In this document: one piece after another, positions 18,637-28,084 of the stretch
Layout: each line of letters starts with the position of its first letter
Position numbering within the stretch: position 1 is the stretch's first letter
Assembly: GCF_900110245.1 (NCBI RefSeq)
Contig: NZ_FOCZ01000009.1
Location: 270,644-334,643, forward strand
Direction: 5' to 3'
Length of the DNA stretch: 64,000 bases
Origin: Niastella yeongjuensis
GTDB lineage: Bacteria > Bacteroidota > Bacteroidia > Chitinophagales > Chitinophagaceae
Program-made: the position numbers and the translations under genes
The notes under the pieces: model-generated
Told to the model about the DNA's origin: nothing
Databases searched by the model: none
The model's input: only the letters and a program-made list of their open reading frames with translations

Positions 18637-21600
18637 TTAACCCTTTAAAGGAAGCAGCACATGGAACTCCGTTCCTACCCCTTCTTTTGAGCGGACATAA
18701 ATTTCCCCCTTATGATTTAACACGATCTTTTTACACAAGGCCAGGCCGATACCTGTTCCTTCAAAACGGTCCCTTGCATTTAATCGCTGGAATATGTGAA
18801 AGACCTGTTCCTTAAATTCCTCATGGATCCCAATCCCATTGTCTGAAAAAATAATTTCGCAATAAGACAAGGCGTTATTGAGCGCCGGATGCGTTTGCAC
18901 TTCATCGGAGGTTAGCATTCTACAGGAAATATGGACCGCCGGCGTTACATCTGGTCTGGAAAACTTTATAGCATTGCCGAGCAGATTGAAAAAAAGCTGG
19001 TTCATTTGTAAGGGTACCGCTTTAATAACCGGAAGCTCATCCTGTGTTATAATGGTTTTTTTCTGCTCGATCATCATATCAAAATCTTCCCTGACATTCT
19101 GCAAAATAGCGTTCAGGTTTACCTGTTCATAAATATTGGAGTCCAATACCTTTGAAAAATGTAGCACATCGCGGATCAGCCCTGACATCCGCTGTGCAGC
19201 CAGGCTTATCTTATCGATCAGTTCCGCGGCTTCACCTGTTATGTCTTTACCAAACCGTTCATTAATAAGGGCCGAGAAGGTCTGGATCTTTCGCAAGGGT
19301 TCCTGCAGATCATGGGAAGCAATGGTTGCATATTGTTCCAGGCTGTCATTTGACTGTTTAAGCAAGGCATTGGCTTCTTTAAGCGAAAGGGTGCGTTCTT
19401 CCACTTTACTTTCCAATTCACGTGAAAAGTTGATCAAACCACTTTCCCGGTTTCTGGTATCTGTTATGTCTTCAAAAGCCAGTAAGATCAATAATTCGGC
19501 ATTGTCATTTCTGGCGATGCGGCAGGCATTTAACAACAAGGTCCTTTCACCAAGGTCTTCGAATTGTTGTTTGACCTCCACATCAACAATTCGGCCATCT
19601 GTTAACAAACTATTTTCCAGGGCAGATCGGAGGGCAGGAATATTCCATAAGCCATTCCTAAGTTGATAAAAGGATCTCCCTTCCGTTTCTTCCTCAGATG
19701 TTCTGAACTTTTTATAATAGGACTGGTTAGCTGTTCTTACTTTCATATCCTTATCCAGCACAACGAGTGGTTCGCGGATCGTAGCTATTATTGATTCGGC
19801 GTATAAACGGGCAGTGTTCAATTGATCATTCCGGTCTAACAATTCCTGGTTAAGAGTAGTCAGCTCTTCATTAGTGCTTTGGATTTCCTCCTTCGAGGTT
19901 TCCAATTCTTCATTCAGGCTTTGCAACTCCTCACTGCCTGACAACAATTCTTCGTTGGCGCTTTGCAGCTCCTCATTAACCGCTTCCTGATCTTCTGTAA
20001 TACTTCTTATATCCTCACGTAACTGCGCCAGCTCACATTCCAATTGACTGTTCCGTTCGCTTTCTGCCAGTTCTCTATTCCCGGCTTCTCTGGTTACCCC
20101 TTCCTGGTCCTGGTCCAGGTTAGCCATTGCATCCTCAAAAAGGACCAGGTAAAAACGTTCTATTGTATTCAGCAGCGGGATCACCTCAATGGTCACCAAC
20201 TGCTGTTTTCCGGGAGCCGTAACAGCAATGCCTTTTTTCACCACCGGTACATTATCAATTTTTGCTTTATACAGGGCATTCCGCAGTTCAAAGGCCAGCC
20301 CCGGCTTTACCATTTTCAACACGTTCAGGCTCGCTTTTCCCGGCGACGGTTCCAGCCAGGCGCCCACGCCCCCTCTGAACTGAACAATATCCATTTCTTC
20401 ATTAATCACTACCCCGGAAGGGGAAAATTTTGCCAGGATCACCTCATCGGCGCTCCGTTGAAAATCGTCGCGCCACGGTTCCTTTTTACCTGCGTTCCCA
20501 CTTCCCTTCGGACTATTTTCCGTTCTGCCGGAAGCCAGGTGTAAAAACCTGCCAGGAACGCTTTTCCTGGTATAGATCTTTTCACTTTTACCATAAGTGG
20601 CAAATAACTCTGCCGCAGGCGCAGTAGTTTCGGAATTGCCCAATAATAAAAATCCATGCTCATTTAGTGCGTAGTGGAAGGTGGTCAGCGCCCTCTTTTG
20701 AAGGAATGTCTCCAAATAGATCAGCACATTCCGGCAACTGATCAGGCTCATCTTTGCAAAGGGCGGGTCTTTTAAAAAGTTGTGGCAGGCAAACACACAC
20801 ATATCCCTGATGGCCTTATTGACATGATAGCCACCATTTACTTTTGTAAAATATTTCTCTATCTGTTGAGCGCTCAATCCGCCCATTTCCTTTTTGGCGT
20901 AGATGCCTGTACGGGCTTTGGCTATTGATTTTTCAGAAATATCCGTTGCAAAGACCTGCACCTTATAGTCAACTATCCCGTTTCCCAGATATTCACTCAG
21001 GCATATGGCAATTGAATAAGGCTCTTCCCCGGTTGAACAACCCGCTATCCAAATGCGCAACGGATTGGTTTCATCTTTATCTTTTAAGATATTTGGGAAT
21101 ACAGATTCATAAAGAGCGGTAAAAACTTTAGGATCGCGAAAAAAACCTGTTACGGGGATAAGAAGGTCCTGATACAGCAGGTCCTGTTCACTAATGTTTT
21201 CTATGAAATGGGCAAGGTAATCAGTGATATTTTCAATCTTGTTCAGGCCCATCCTGCGAACGATACGCCTGCGGATGGTAGTTTGTTTGTAATAGGTAAA
21301 ATCATTCCCTTTCCGCAGCCGTAATAACGCAATTATTTGACGGAAAGCCTCTTCCCTGGCCGATTTACCTTCTTCTTTGTCCACCTCCAGGCCATTTCTG
21401 AAGATCTCCGAGATCCTGGCCAGCTGCAAGGGAATCTCTTCGGGTGTAAGGATAAAATCCACAGCATCTGCATCGATAGCGCTCTGTGGCATTCCGGGAA
21501 AGGCAATAGATTGTGGTTCCTGGGCGAAAGTAAAGCCCCCATGCTCCTTGATCGCCTTCAAACCATTGGTGCCATCGGTACCGGTGCCGGATAAAACCAC

Positions 21601-22008
21601 GCCGATCGCCTGGCTTTGGTGAACTTCAGACAAAGAAGTGAAAAACACATCGATGGGCATATTTTTCTCCCCTTTCGGCCCCCGGGGACTTAATTCAAGG
21701 CGGCCATCATTTGCCGTCAGCAATTTATTTGATGGGATCACATACACCCGATTTGGTTCAACCCATACGTTATTGGTGATCTCCTGCACAGGTATTGCCG
21801 TGATCTTTTGCAGAATCTCTACCAGCATACTATCGTGCGATGGTTCCAGGTGCTGTACCAGAATATAAGCCACTCCGGAATTTTCAGGTATGGCCCTGAT
21901 GAGCCTTTTAAACGCATCCAGGCCTCCTGCTGAAGCCCCCACGCCAACTACCGGAAAAAGATTATCAGAATGATCCTTATTTTTACCTTTGTTATGCAAT
22001 TCAGACAT
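18637..22008 (-). CDS. CheB-CheR-PAS-histidine kinase hybrid
   Basis: This 1123-residue multidomain signalling protein combines several modules. A CheB methylesterase domain at about 15-200 has VGVGASAGGLDAF, VQHLEPSHDSM and VVLSGTGTDGTNGL, so Ser, His and Asp of the triad are present. A CheR methyltransferase at about 210-490 has RIWIAGCSTGEEPYSIAI and SLISCRNVLIYL. A long Glu/Gln coiled coil at about 650-730 is built on repeats of NEELQS. A PAS-like region follows, then a HisKA phospho-acceptor (ASHDLQEPLRKIQ) and an HATPase with GNAIKF, DNGIGI and GTGIGLALCKKIV. No chemoreceptor or CheA lies nearby, so it is likely a general sensory kinase that signals to the adjacent receiver rather than classical chemotaxis. 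Confidence 0.95.
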   Translation of the reverse strand: MSELHNKGKNKDHSDNLFPVVGVGASAGGLDAFKRLIRAIPENSGVAYILVQHLEPSHDSMLVEILQKITAIPVQEITNNVWVEPNRVYVIPSNKLLTANDGRLELSPRGPKGEKNMPIDVFFTSLSEVHQSQAIGVVLSGTGTDGTNGLKAIKEHGGFTFAQEPQSIAFPGMPQSAIDADAVDFILTPEEIPLQLARISEIFRNGLEVDKEEGKSAREEAFRQIIALLRLRKGNDFTYYKQTTIRRRIVRRMGLNKIENITDYLAHFIENISEQDLLYQDLLIPVTGFFRDPKVFTALYESVFPNILKDKDETNPLRIWIAGCSTGEEPYSIAICLSEYLGNGIVDYKVQVFATDISEKSIAKARTGIYAKKEMGGLSAQQIEKYFTKVNGGYHVNKAIRDMCVFACHNFLKDPPFAKMSLISCRNVLIYLETFLQKRALTTFHYALNEHGFLLLGNSETTAPAAELFATYGKSEKIYTRKSVPGRFLHLASGRTENSPKGSGNAGKKEPWRDDFQRSADEVILAKFSPSGVVINEEMDIVQFRGGVGAWLEPSPGKASLNVLKMVKPGLAFELRNALYKAKIDNVPVVKKGIAVTAPGKQQLVTIEVIPLLNTIERFYLVLFEDAMANLDQDQEGVTREAGNRELAESERNSQLECELAQLREDIRSITEDQEAVNEELQSANEELLSGSEELQSLNEELETSKEEIQSTNEELTTLNQELLDRNDQLNTARLYAESIIATIREPLVVLDKDMKVRTANQSYYKKFRTSEEETEGRSFYQLRNGLWNIPALRSALENSLLTDGRIVDVEVKQQFEDLGERTLLLNACRIARNDNAELLILLAFEDITDTRNRESGLINFSRELESKVEERTLSLKEANALLKQSNDSLEQYATIASHDLQEPLRKIQTFSALINERFGKDITGEAAELIDKISLAAQRMSGLIRDVLHFSKVLDSNIYEQVNLNAILQNVREDFDMMIEQKKTIITQDELPVIKAVPLQMNQLFFNLLGNAIKFSRPDVTPAVHISCRMLTSDEVQTHPALNNALSYCEIIFSDNGIGIHEEFKEQVFHIFQRLNARDRFEGTGIGLALCKKIVLNHKGEIYVRSKEGVGTEFHVLLPLKG

Positions 22009-22200
22009 GATCTAGCATTTGCTGAAATTATGATCAAAAAACCTTTCCAAGGTACGTTTATTAACGCTATGTTTACAAATCGCATTCAAGCGTTTCAGCA
22101 AGAAGCATTAGCAGAGCTGGTATAATTATGGCATAAATGAATTTCCATGCCAAATGATCAAACATCCTAACCCCTGGGAGAGCTTTGAAAATAAACTTAC

Positions 22201-22776
22201 TTGAAACTCTATATAAAAAATATGGTTACGCGCCGTTGCATCATTGTTGTAAAGGATGCATTGGAGAAGCTTGGGATCCAGTATAATGAAGTAATCCTGG
22301 GGGAGATTGACCTAACAGGTCACCCATCCGAGGCCCAGCTTACTCAGCTCAGATCCGCACTATTATCGTTAGACCTGGCGTTACTGGAAGACAAAAAAAC
22401 GATCCTGGTACAACAAATTAAGACCCTCATCATTAAACTCATCTACCATTCAGACGAACCGTTAATCAAAAACCTGTCTGTATACCTGAGTAATCAATTG
22501 CATTATGATTATACCTATATGGCTAACCTGTTTTCAAGTGTACAGGGCATTACCATAGAAAAATTTTATATCTGCCATAAAATTGAGCGGGTTAAGGAAT
22601 TACTCATGTACGATGAGCTTTCCTTAACGGATATAGCCTTCAATTTGCATTATAGCAGTGTAGCGCATCTTTCGGCCCAGTTCAAAAAAGTCACGGGTCT
22701 TACCCCTACTCACTTCAAACAAAACATGGGCAATAAACGTGAAGTCGTTGAAAACGTTTGCCGGGACCTCAAATAG
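22201..22776 (+). CDS. HMA-like domain fused to AraC-type HTH, paralogue with a lost cysteine
   Basis: The start is TTG at 22201, chosen because the residues before the first ATG (LYIKNM) align with those of the paralogue at 25775-26335. They form the first strand of a ferredoxin-like fold resembling heavy-metal-associated (HMA) domains. The 191-residue protein has this fold at about 1-70. Its metal-loop position reads MVTRRC, so the first cysteine of the expected CxxC is Thr. The AraC HTH at about 95-185 includes VQGITIEKFYICHKIERVKE and LTDIAFNLHYSSVAHLSAQF, then KKVTGLTPTHFK. It is convergent with the radical SAM/desaturase operon. Regulator function is well supported by the HTH; metal sensing is inferred and doubtful for this copy. 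Confidence 0.85.
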   Translation: MKLYIKNMVTRRCIIVVKDALEKLGIQYNEVILGEIDLTGHPSEAQLTQLRSALLSLDLALLEDKKTILVQQIKTLIIKLIYHSDEPLIKNLSVYLSNQLHYDYTYMANLFSSVQGITIEKFYICHKIERVKELLMYDELSLTDIAFNLHYSSVAHLSAQFKKVTGLTPTHFKQNMGNKREVVENVCRDLK

Positions 22777-22800
22777 CCGCGACTTACATTTCGCAAACAA

Positions 22801-24327
22801 TTAACTGGTTTTCTGAAGGTAAGCATATGCATTATGTGATAGGGCGCCGGCCGGCAGCCATTTCCACCACCCCCCGAGGTCTTTTTCAATAATGTTTTTA
22901 TAGAACTCAGGCAATTGCTGGGATTCCCCTTCAAAATATTGTCTGAAGCTGCGGTCCTGAATAAGGTTTTGCCTTATCTGCCGGTAAAATTTTAACCGGC
23001 CCCATCCTTCAGAAGAAATAGCGCGCATCACGTTCATCCATTTGGGGTTAAAACCTCGCGTATGCATAAGCCGCCGGTAAATCGCCTTTGGTGAAAACGC
23101 ATATTCTGTGAGGTCAATCACTTTGTCGTAAAAGTCGACCCAATCATAATTTTTAGGTTTCACATTCATGGCCAAGTGATTATTAAGGAAATGAAAAGGG
23201 AACGGGAGAACCCGTCCCGCTTTCTGATATTCAAGATTTAATGGTGCAGCCTCACCAAAAGCAGTGAGGAGAGAGAACCCAGGGAACGCACTTGGGGAAT
23301 TATCAATAAACCGTTTGGTTAGTTCGAATGGTTCAGCTCCCGCATCACTGTCGAGACCCAGCACGAAGTTTGTTTGCACGTATGGCACATAATGAAAAAC
23401 ATTATTAATATGGTCGGAGATCTGTTTTACTTTTTCAGCTCCGGTAATATGGGAAGACCGTGATTTATTACCCAGGTCATACCATGATTCTACTCCTGGC
23501 AGCAGGGCAGTAAACCCATTTCCCTTTAATTTTTTCAGGTGATCATCTGTCAAAACTGACAGACTGCTCTCCGCAATAAAATGAAAGCTTTTAGGGGGAG
23601 CTGCCGAAGCGATGGCCTGCATAGTTTCGTCGAACCGGATACCAAAATTCGGGTCATGCCATCCTATCCACGGCCTTTTATATTTTGTAAGTAAAAATTT
23701 AAGATCAGAACTTATAGTTTGAAAATCCAATGCCCGATAAGTAACCGTTGAGTCAATACAGAACGGGCATGTATAGGGGCAACCGACACTTCCCAAGATA
23801 GGTACCATCTTAAGAAAAGGCGCCTTCTTTAAAGTAGCTTCAATAAACTTCCATCGTTCCTGTATGCTGCATAAAATTGCCGGCTGCTTACCGGCACACA
23901 TTTTTTTTCCTATGGGGCGTTGGCGGGTACAATTATTTAAAAGCTCCGCAATTATTTGCCGGTTGGTAAAACCCAGTACGTAATCAAAGTATTGAGTGGC
24001 ATCATCCGGATAACACCGTGCATGTGGCCCACCTAAAACGGTTATTACACCATGGCTACGGAAATAGTTACTAACGGCATAGGCCAGAAGTGCCGCCTGG
24101 GTAAATGAACTGATAAAAACAAGGTCTACGTCATTTGGAAGCTCTCTGATCAAATCCTCGTTACCTGTATAGCAGATCATGGTGACGGTATGTCCTTCCT
24201 GCTCGCACCACGTAGCTATTACCTGAGGCATTATACTGGCCAGGTTAGCATGCATGATCTTTCCCCATAATGATTTGGATGGACTTTTACATACCAGATC
24301 AATTATTCCTATTTTAAGAGCTTGCAT
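22801..24327 (-). CDS. B12-binding-domain radical SAM protein
   Basis: This is a 508-residue protein. Residues of about 1-130 form a Rossmann-like cobalamin-binding domain (LPNDVDLVFISSFTQAA, VITVLGGPHARCYPDDA). The radical SAM core follows, with the cluster motif CPYTCPFC (CxxxCxxC) at about residue 190, and later WIGWHDPNFGI and LPGVESWYD. About 170 C-terminal residues have no recognised features. Class B radical SAM enzymes of this build usually methylate or rearrange unactivated carbons, but the substrate here is unknown. The start lies 1 bp from the stop of the desaturase gene, so the pair is translated together. A lipid, pigment or lipid-tail substrate is inferred from that link only. 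Confidence 0.9.
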   Translation of the reverse strand: MQALKIGIIDLVCKSPSKSLWGKIMHANLASIMPQVIATWCEQEGHTVTMICYTGNEDLIRELPNDVDLVFISSFTQAALLAYAVSNYFRSHGVITVLGGPHARCYPDDATQYFDYVLGFTNRQIIAELLNNCTRQRPIGKKMCAGKQPAILCSIQERWKFIEATLKKAPFLKMVPILGSVGCPYTCPFCIDSTVTYRALDFQTISSDLKFLLTKYKRPWIGWHDPNFGIRFDETMQAIASAAPPKSFHFIAESSLSVLTDDHLKKLKGNGFTALLPGVESWYDLGNKSRSSHITGAEKVKQISDHINNVFHYVPYVQTNFVLGLDSDAGAEPFELTKRFIDNSPSAFPGFSLLTAFGEAAPLNLEYQKAGRVLPFPFHFLNNHLAMNVKPKNYDWVDFYDKVIDLTEYAFSPKAIYRRLMHTRGFNPKWMNVMRAISSEGWGRLKFYRQIRQNLIQDRSFRQYFEGESQQLPEFYKNIIEKDLGGWWKWLPAGALSHNAYAYLQKTS

Positions 24328-24328
24328 A

Positions 24329-25402
24329 TTATTTATAGTTTCTTCCTAATTGTTTCATGAGCCGTACATGCGAGTAAATGGCCTGCCGCAGGGTTGGATA
24401 ATAATGGTAGGGCAACCCAAATAATTCACATTGCTTCCGTATTATTCTACTCAATGCCGGGTAATGCACATGACTGATATGCGGAAAAAGGTGATGCTCT
24501 ATCTGAAAATTCAGTCCGCCCACTAACCAGCTGACCACTTTATTCCGGGGGGCAAAATCGGCAGTAGTTCTTACTTCATGAACAGCCCATTCCGATGCTA
24601 TTATCTTATTATTTTTTGCAACAGCATCAAAAGAAGTTTTCTCTACCACATGAGCCAATTGAAATACGACAGATAAAACAAGTCCCATTGTAACATGAAG
24701 AATTAAGAAGCCGGTTAACCATGCCTGCCATCCTAAAAAATAAACAGGTACCACAGCATAAAAGAAAACATAAAGTACCTTACTAACCCAGAATAAGAAG
24801 TGCTGCCCTGCACCGATTTTGTTAATAGCGGTTGTATGGATCTTCTTTGCAAAGTATTTATAAAAATCAGTACCCCACATCCAGGCAATGGTGCTTACAG
24901 AATACAGCAGGAACATATAGATGAACTGGTAACGATGTATAGGCATCCATTTTTGGGTAATACATTGCCTTAATAACGGGCCATTGGCGATGTCATCATC
25001 GACCCCGTCGATATTGGTATAGGTATGATGAATAATATTGTGCTTGATCTTCCAGATAAACGCATTGCTGCCTAAAACATTCATGCTTAATCCCATGAAT
25101 TCATTGACCCATTTTTTACCGGAATAGCTGCCATGACAGGCATCGTGCATCACATTAAATGCGATGCAAACCAGGGTGAATCCAAAAAACACTGAAAGCA
25201 ATATCCCCACCGGCCAACTATAATCTCCAACCAACAACCAGATATAGGTGGTAATCCCCATTGGTATCAGTATTATTGCTTTTAAATACAATTTCCAGTT
25301 TCCGGTTTTTTTGAGGCGGTTGTTTTGAAAATAAGCTTCCACGGAATTTTTAACAGACCGGAAAAACAAATGGTCCCTGTTGTTAAATGTTATTTTAGGC
25401 AT
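24329..25402 (-). CDS. Membrane fatty-acid (acyl-CoA/acyl-lipid) desaturase
   Basis: This is an integral-membrane di-iron desaturase of about 357 residues. All three histidine boxes are present: HDACHGS, then HNIIHHTYTN, and QIEHHLFPHISH near the C-terminus. Pairs of membrane segments lie between them (IILIPMGITTYIWLLV; FLLYSVSTIAWMWG). The Q-x-x-H-H form of the third box is typical of front-end and linoleoyl-CoA-type enzymes. The ATG at 25402 is preferred over an upstream in-frame TTG at 25408 because MPKITFNN matches the usual start. The gene leads a two-gene operon with the radical SAM gene. It is preceded by a GTGTGAAT element at 25511 and CAACTTTGA at 25453, the promoter type repeated in the 28-35 kb region. 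Confidence 0.93.
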   Translation of the reverse strand: MPKITFNNRDHLFFRSVKNSVEAYFQNNRLKKTGNWKLYLKAIILIPMGITTYIWLLVGDYSWPVGILLSVFFGFTLVCIAFNVMHDACHGSYSGKKWVNEFMGLSMNVLGSNAFIWKIKHNIIHHTYTNIDGVDDDIANGPLLRQCITQKWMPIHRYQFIYMFLLYSVSTIAWMWGTDFYKYFAKKIHTTAINKIGAGQHFLFWVSKVLYVFFYAVVPVYFLGWQAWLTGFLILHVTMGLVLSVVFQLAHVVEKTSFDAVAKNNKIIASEWAVHEVRTTADFAPRNKVVSWLVGGLNFQIEHHLFPHISHVHYPALSRIIRKQCELFGLPYHYYPTLRQAIYSHVRLMKQLGRNYK

Positions 25403-25444
25403 ACACAAATCGACTTATGATAAAAAGTAGTAAAACTGCTTTCA

Positions 25445-25511
25445 TCAAAGTTGCCTGAATTTCACAGAAAAACTGTTATATGCTTCTTAGAGACTCTTAT
25501 ATTATTCACAC
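25445..25511 (-). promoter_or_regulatory. GTGTGAAT-type promoter of the desaturase/radical SAM operon
   Basis: On the minus strand GTGTGAATAATATAAGA starts at 25511 and CAACTTTGAT starts at 25453, a spacing of 58 bp. This is the same architecture as the copies at 25721, 28826, 31117, 33715, 34764 and 34937. Confidence 0.6.
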
Positions 25512-25590
25512 ATTATTAAAGAAGGGAACAGTCCATCATGACGGGCATCATTAAGTCGCTGGCGGGCGTTGACTGTCATTGATTTATCTA

Positions 25591-25655
25591 ACAAAAAAGG
25601 GCCCGGATAGAAATCCAGCCCTGCTCATTAATCCAATATCCTATGAAAAACCATA
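25591..25655 (-). ncRNA. Candidate short transcript (sRNA or 8-codon leaderless ORF) between promoter and hairpin
   Basis: A GTGTGAAT/TATCTTTG promoter pair on the minus strand points into a segment of about 65 nt. The segment ends in a GC-rich hairpin (25598-25608 with 25613-25622) followed by TTTTTTGTT. The only coding potential is an ATG at 25654 that reads MVFHRILD and stops at 25628. That ATG sits 10 nt after the -7-like box, as for the two secreted paralogues at 28895 and 33784. This may be a small RNA, a leader peptide or a decayed gene. No structure beyond the terminator was recognised. Confidence 0.4.
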
Positions 25656-25656
25656 A

Positions 25657-25721
25657 CAAAGATATAGGCTGCCTTTTTCTTCCTGTTATACAGTTTATAA
25701 AATACATTACATAATTCACAC
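25657..25721 (-). promoter_or_regulatory. GTGTGAAT-type promoter with TATCTTTG box
   Basis: On the minus strand GTGTGAATTATGTAATG starts at 25721 and TATCTTTG starts at 25664, a spacing of 57 bp. The TATCTTTG box is a perfect TAnnTTTG. It is the clearest evidence that the downstream half of the repeated architecture is a -7 promoter element. Confidence 0.6.
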
Positions 25722-25774
25722 ATTTAGATAACCGTTCAATATGGGGTATTATTTCCATTGATAAAATGATAGAT

Positions 25775-26335
25775 TCACATTTCGTCCAGCATAGACCTTC
25801 GTTTGCCTTTTAATTGTTTAAAATGTGAAGGAGTAAGACCGGTTACTTTTTTAAACTGAGCAGAAAGATGCGCCACACTGCTATAATGCATCCGGTAAGC
25901 GATTTCGGTTAGATTTAACTCATTATATACGAGTAGTTCTTTTACCCGTTCAATTTTGTGGGCGATCAGGAATTTTTCTATGGTGATACCCTGTACTTCT
26001 GAAAAGAGATTGGCGAGGTAGGTATAATCGTAGTTCAATTTCTGGCTTAAATATTCAGAAAAATTTACTGTCAATGGTTCTTGTGAATAATGGACCGATT
26101 CAATAATAACGTTTTTTATTTTCTGGATCAGAATACTCTTTTTATCGTCCATTAATTCGAGGCCTGATTTCAATAACGCAGCCTTTATTTGATCATGTTG
26201 CTCGGCTGAAATGTCCTCCACCACTTCCGCTTCGCCTAACTCTACTGTCGTAAAATGAATGCCCAGCTTTGTCAATTCCTCTTTCACGACCATCTTACAG
26301 CGAAGGCATACCATATTTTTTATATACAGGATCAC
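25775..26335 (-). CDS. HMA-like (CxxC) domain fused to AraC-type HTH regulator
   Basis: The start is GTG at 26335, supported because ILYIKNM aligns with the TTG-started paralogue at 22201. The 186-residue protein opens with an HMA-like fold, YIKNMVCLRCKMVVKEELTK, in which the CxxC metal loop (VCLRC) is intact. The AraC HTH region at about 95-180 contains LTEIAYRMHYSSVAHLSAQF and KKVTGLTPSHFK. HMA domains bind Cu(I), Zn or similar ions, so a metal- or redox-responsive regulator is inferred. It lies between the antiporter and the desaturase operon, all on the minus strand, in separate transcripts. A weak relative of the GTGTGAAT element (about 26453) sits 57 bp before a TATCTTTC box at 26396. 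Confidence 0.87.
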   Translation of the reverse strand: MILYIKNMVCLRCKMVVKEELTKLGIHFTTVELGEAEVVEDISAEQHDQIKAALLKSGLELMDDKKSILIQKIKNVIIESVHYSQEPLTVNFSEYLSQKLNYDYTYLANLFSEVQGITIEKFLIAHKIERVKELLVYNELNLTEIAYRMHYSSVAHLSAQFKKVTGLTPSHFKQLKGKRRSMLDEM

Positions 26336-26443
26336 AGGAGCATATTTAAGAAATTTTCATGCGGGATTATGTTTTTATTACCAATACAGAAAGATAACAT
26401 GGGGTATGACGGCGTTTGGTTCTAAATATACGTAAAAACTTGC

Positions 26444-28084
26444 TTATTCATCTTTTTTAGGAAGCGATTGATTCAGCTTCAGTTCCGCTATATCCATATC
26501 CCTTTCCACCGTCCTTATTGCCGCATCGCTGAACCGGCCTTCCTTATGAAGTTTTAACAGCAGTTCCCGTTGAAACCGCCCGATCTCCAGCTGGGCTTTT
26601 TGCATGTCGGTAAGTGTTCTTACAGCTACCTGTTCTTCCTCGCTTTCGTTTCTGGTATGTATATTGATCTCATTGACCAGCTTCGCCGCTACCTGCTCGA
26701 ACTTCTTTTTTAACTCTATCCTGGTTCGTTCGGGCGGCTGAGGATAAAATTCATAGTCAATAAAATGCATCGTGCTGTTCACTATATACAATTGCAGTTC
26801 TTTTTCCTCCTTATCCTCACTAATAACAGGCTTCACATCAAGCAACCTGATCAACAGGGGAAGGGAAAATCCCTGTACCACCAGCGTTACAAAAACCACC
26901 ACAAAGCAAACAAATACGATCAGGTGTCTTTGCAGGAAGGTATTTCCATTATACAGGTTAAGTGGCAGTGCAAGAGCCAACGCCATGGATATTACTCCTC
27001 TTGTTCCTGTCCAGGCAACTATTAACACATTTTTCCAATCGCCAAACCGTTCCTGATCTGCCGGTACACCATTACTATTTCCTTTATCCCGGTTAAACAT
27101 CCTGAATAAATAGACACCCCCGAAAACCCATATCATCCGTACCAGAATTGTCACCACGCTAACGATCAATCCATAACCTATAAGCGCAGATAAGCTATAG
27201 TCTGTTAATTGTTTTAAAATACCGGGTAATTGCAGGCCAATGAGAATAAATACAAAGCCATTCAACAAGAACATCAATGTATCCCAAACCACTCTTGTCC
27301 GGATCCTTGTCTGATAAGAAAAGATTTCCGGAGAACGCCATGCCAGTAAAAGTCCGGTACTTACTACAGCCAGGATGCCGGAAGCATGGATCTGCTCAGC
27401 AGCTAAATAGGACATAAAAGGAGTCAACAGGGTGAGGCTTGTCTCCACTATAGACTGGTTCACGATCCTTTTATGAATAAATATTAATACAAAGCCAATC
27501 AGCAAACCCATAATTATGCCCACCCCCGCCACATACAAAAACTGTAACCCGGCCTCCCAGAGCAGAAAACTTCCCGTAATGCTTGCCACCAGTGCATACC
27601 GGTAGGCAATTAAAGCAGAAGCGTCATTAACAAGGCTCTCCCCTTCCAGAATACTGATGACTTTTGTGTTCAATCCCAGCCCTTTAATGATACCGGTCGC
27701 AGCTACTGCATCAGGCGGAGAAATGATAGCGCCCAAAAGAAAGGCCAGCGGCCAGCTAAACACGGGAATGAAATAATGGGCTGTTACGGCAATAGCGAGC
27801 GTAGTAATAAAAACAAGACTGATGCCTAAGGCTGAGATCGGTTTTATATTGGTTTTAAACTCATGCCAGGAAGTACGGAAAGCGGCATCATAGAGCAAGG
27901 GTGGTAAAAAAACAAGGAATACAACATTCGGGTCCATAACCAGATCAGGCAATACAGGTACAAAACCAATGATCAGCCCTACCAACACCAAAAAGACGGG
28001 ATTTGGAAGTCTGAGTTTATCAATAAGAGCCGATAAACTGATCAACACTACTAATATAAAAATGATGATCTTAAAGTTTTCCAT
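26444..28084 (-). CDS. Na+/H+ antiporter of the CPA1/NhaP type
   Basis: This is a 546-residue polytopic membrane protein with about 12 hydrophobic segments, followed by a cytoplasmic tail of about 120 residues. CPA1 hallmarks are present: LGAIISPPDAVAATGI (the ion-binding region), the LEGESLVNDASALIAYR segment, and WTGTRGVISMALAL late in the membrane domain. The tail holds basic and acidic helices (RIELKKKFEQVAAKL) as in bacterial NhaP/YjcE proteins. It exchanges cytoplasmic Na+ or K+ for external protons, giving pH and salt tolerance, which fits the neighbouring stress genes. It appears monocistronic, and no specific promoter was identified. Confidence 0.93.
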   Translation of the reverse strand: MENFKIIIFILVVLISLSALIDKLRLPNPVFLVLVGLIIGFVPVLPDLVMDPNVVFLVFLPPLLYDAAFRTSWHEFKTNIKPISALGISLVFITTLAIAVTAHYFIPVFSWPLAFLLGAIISPPDAVAATGIIKGLGLNTKVISILEGESLVNDASALIAYRYALVASITGSFLLWEAGLQFLYVAGVGIIMGLLIGFVLIFIHKRIVNQSIVETSLTLLTPFMSYLAAEQIHASGILAVVSTGLLLAWRSPEIFSYQTRIRTRVVWDTLMFLLNGFVFILIGLQLPGILKQLTDYSLSALIGYGLIVSVVTILVRMIWVFGGVYLFRMFNRDKGNSNGVPADQERFGDWKNVLIVAWTGTRGVISMALALALPLNLYNGNTFLQRHLIVFVCFVVVFVTLVVQGFSLPLLIRLLDVKPVISEDKEEKELQLYIVNSTMHFIDYEFYPQPPERTRIELKKKFEQVAAKLVNEINIHTRNESEEEQVAVRTLTDMQKAQLEIGRFQRELLLKLHKEGRFSDAAIRTVERDMDIAELKLNQSLPKKDE

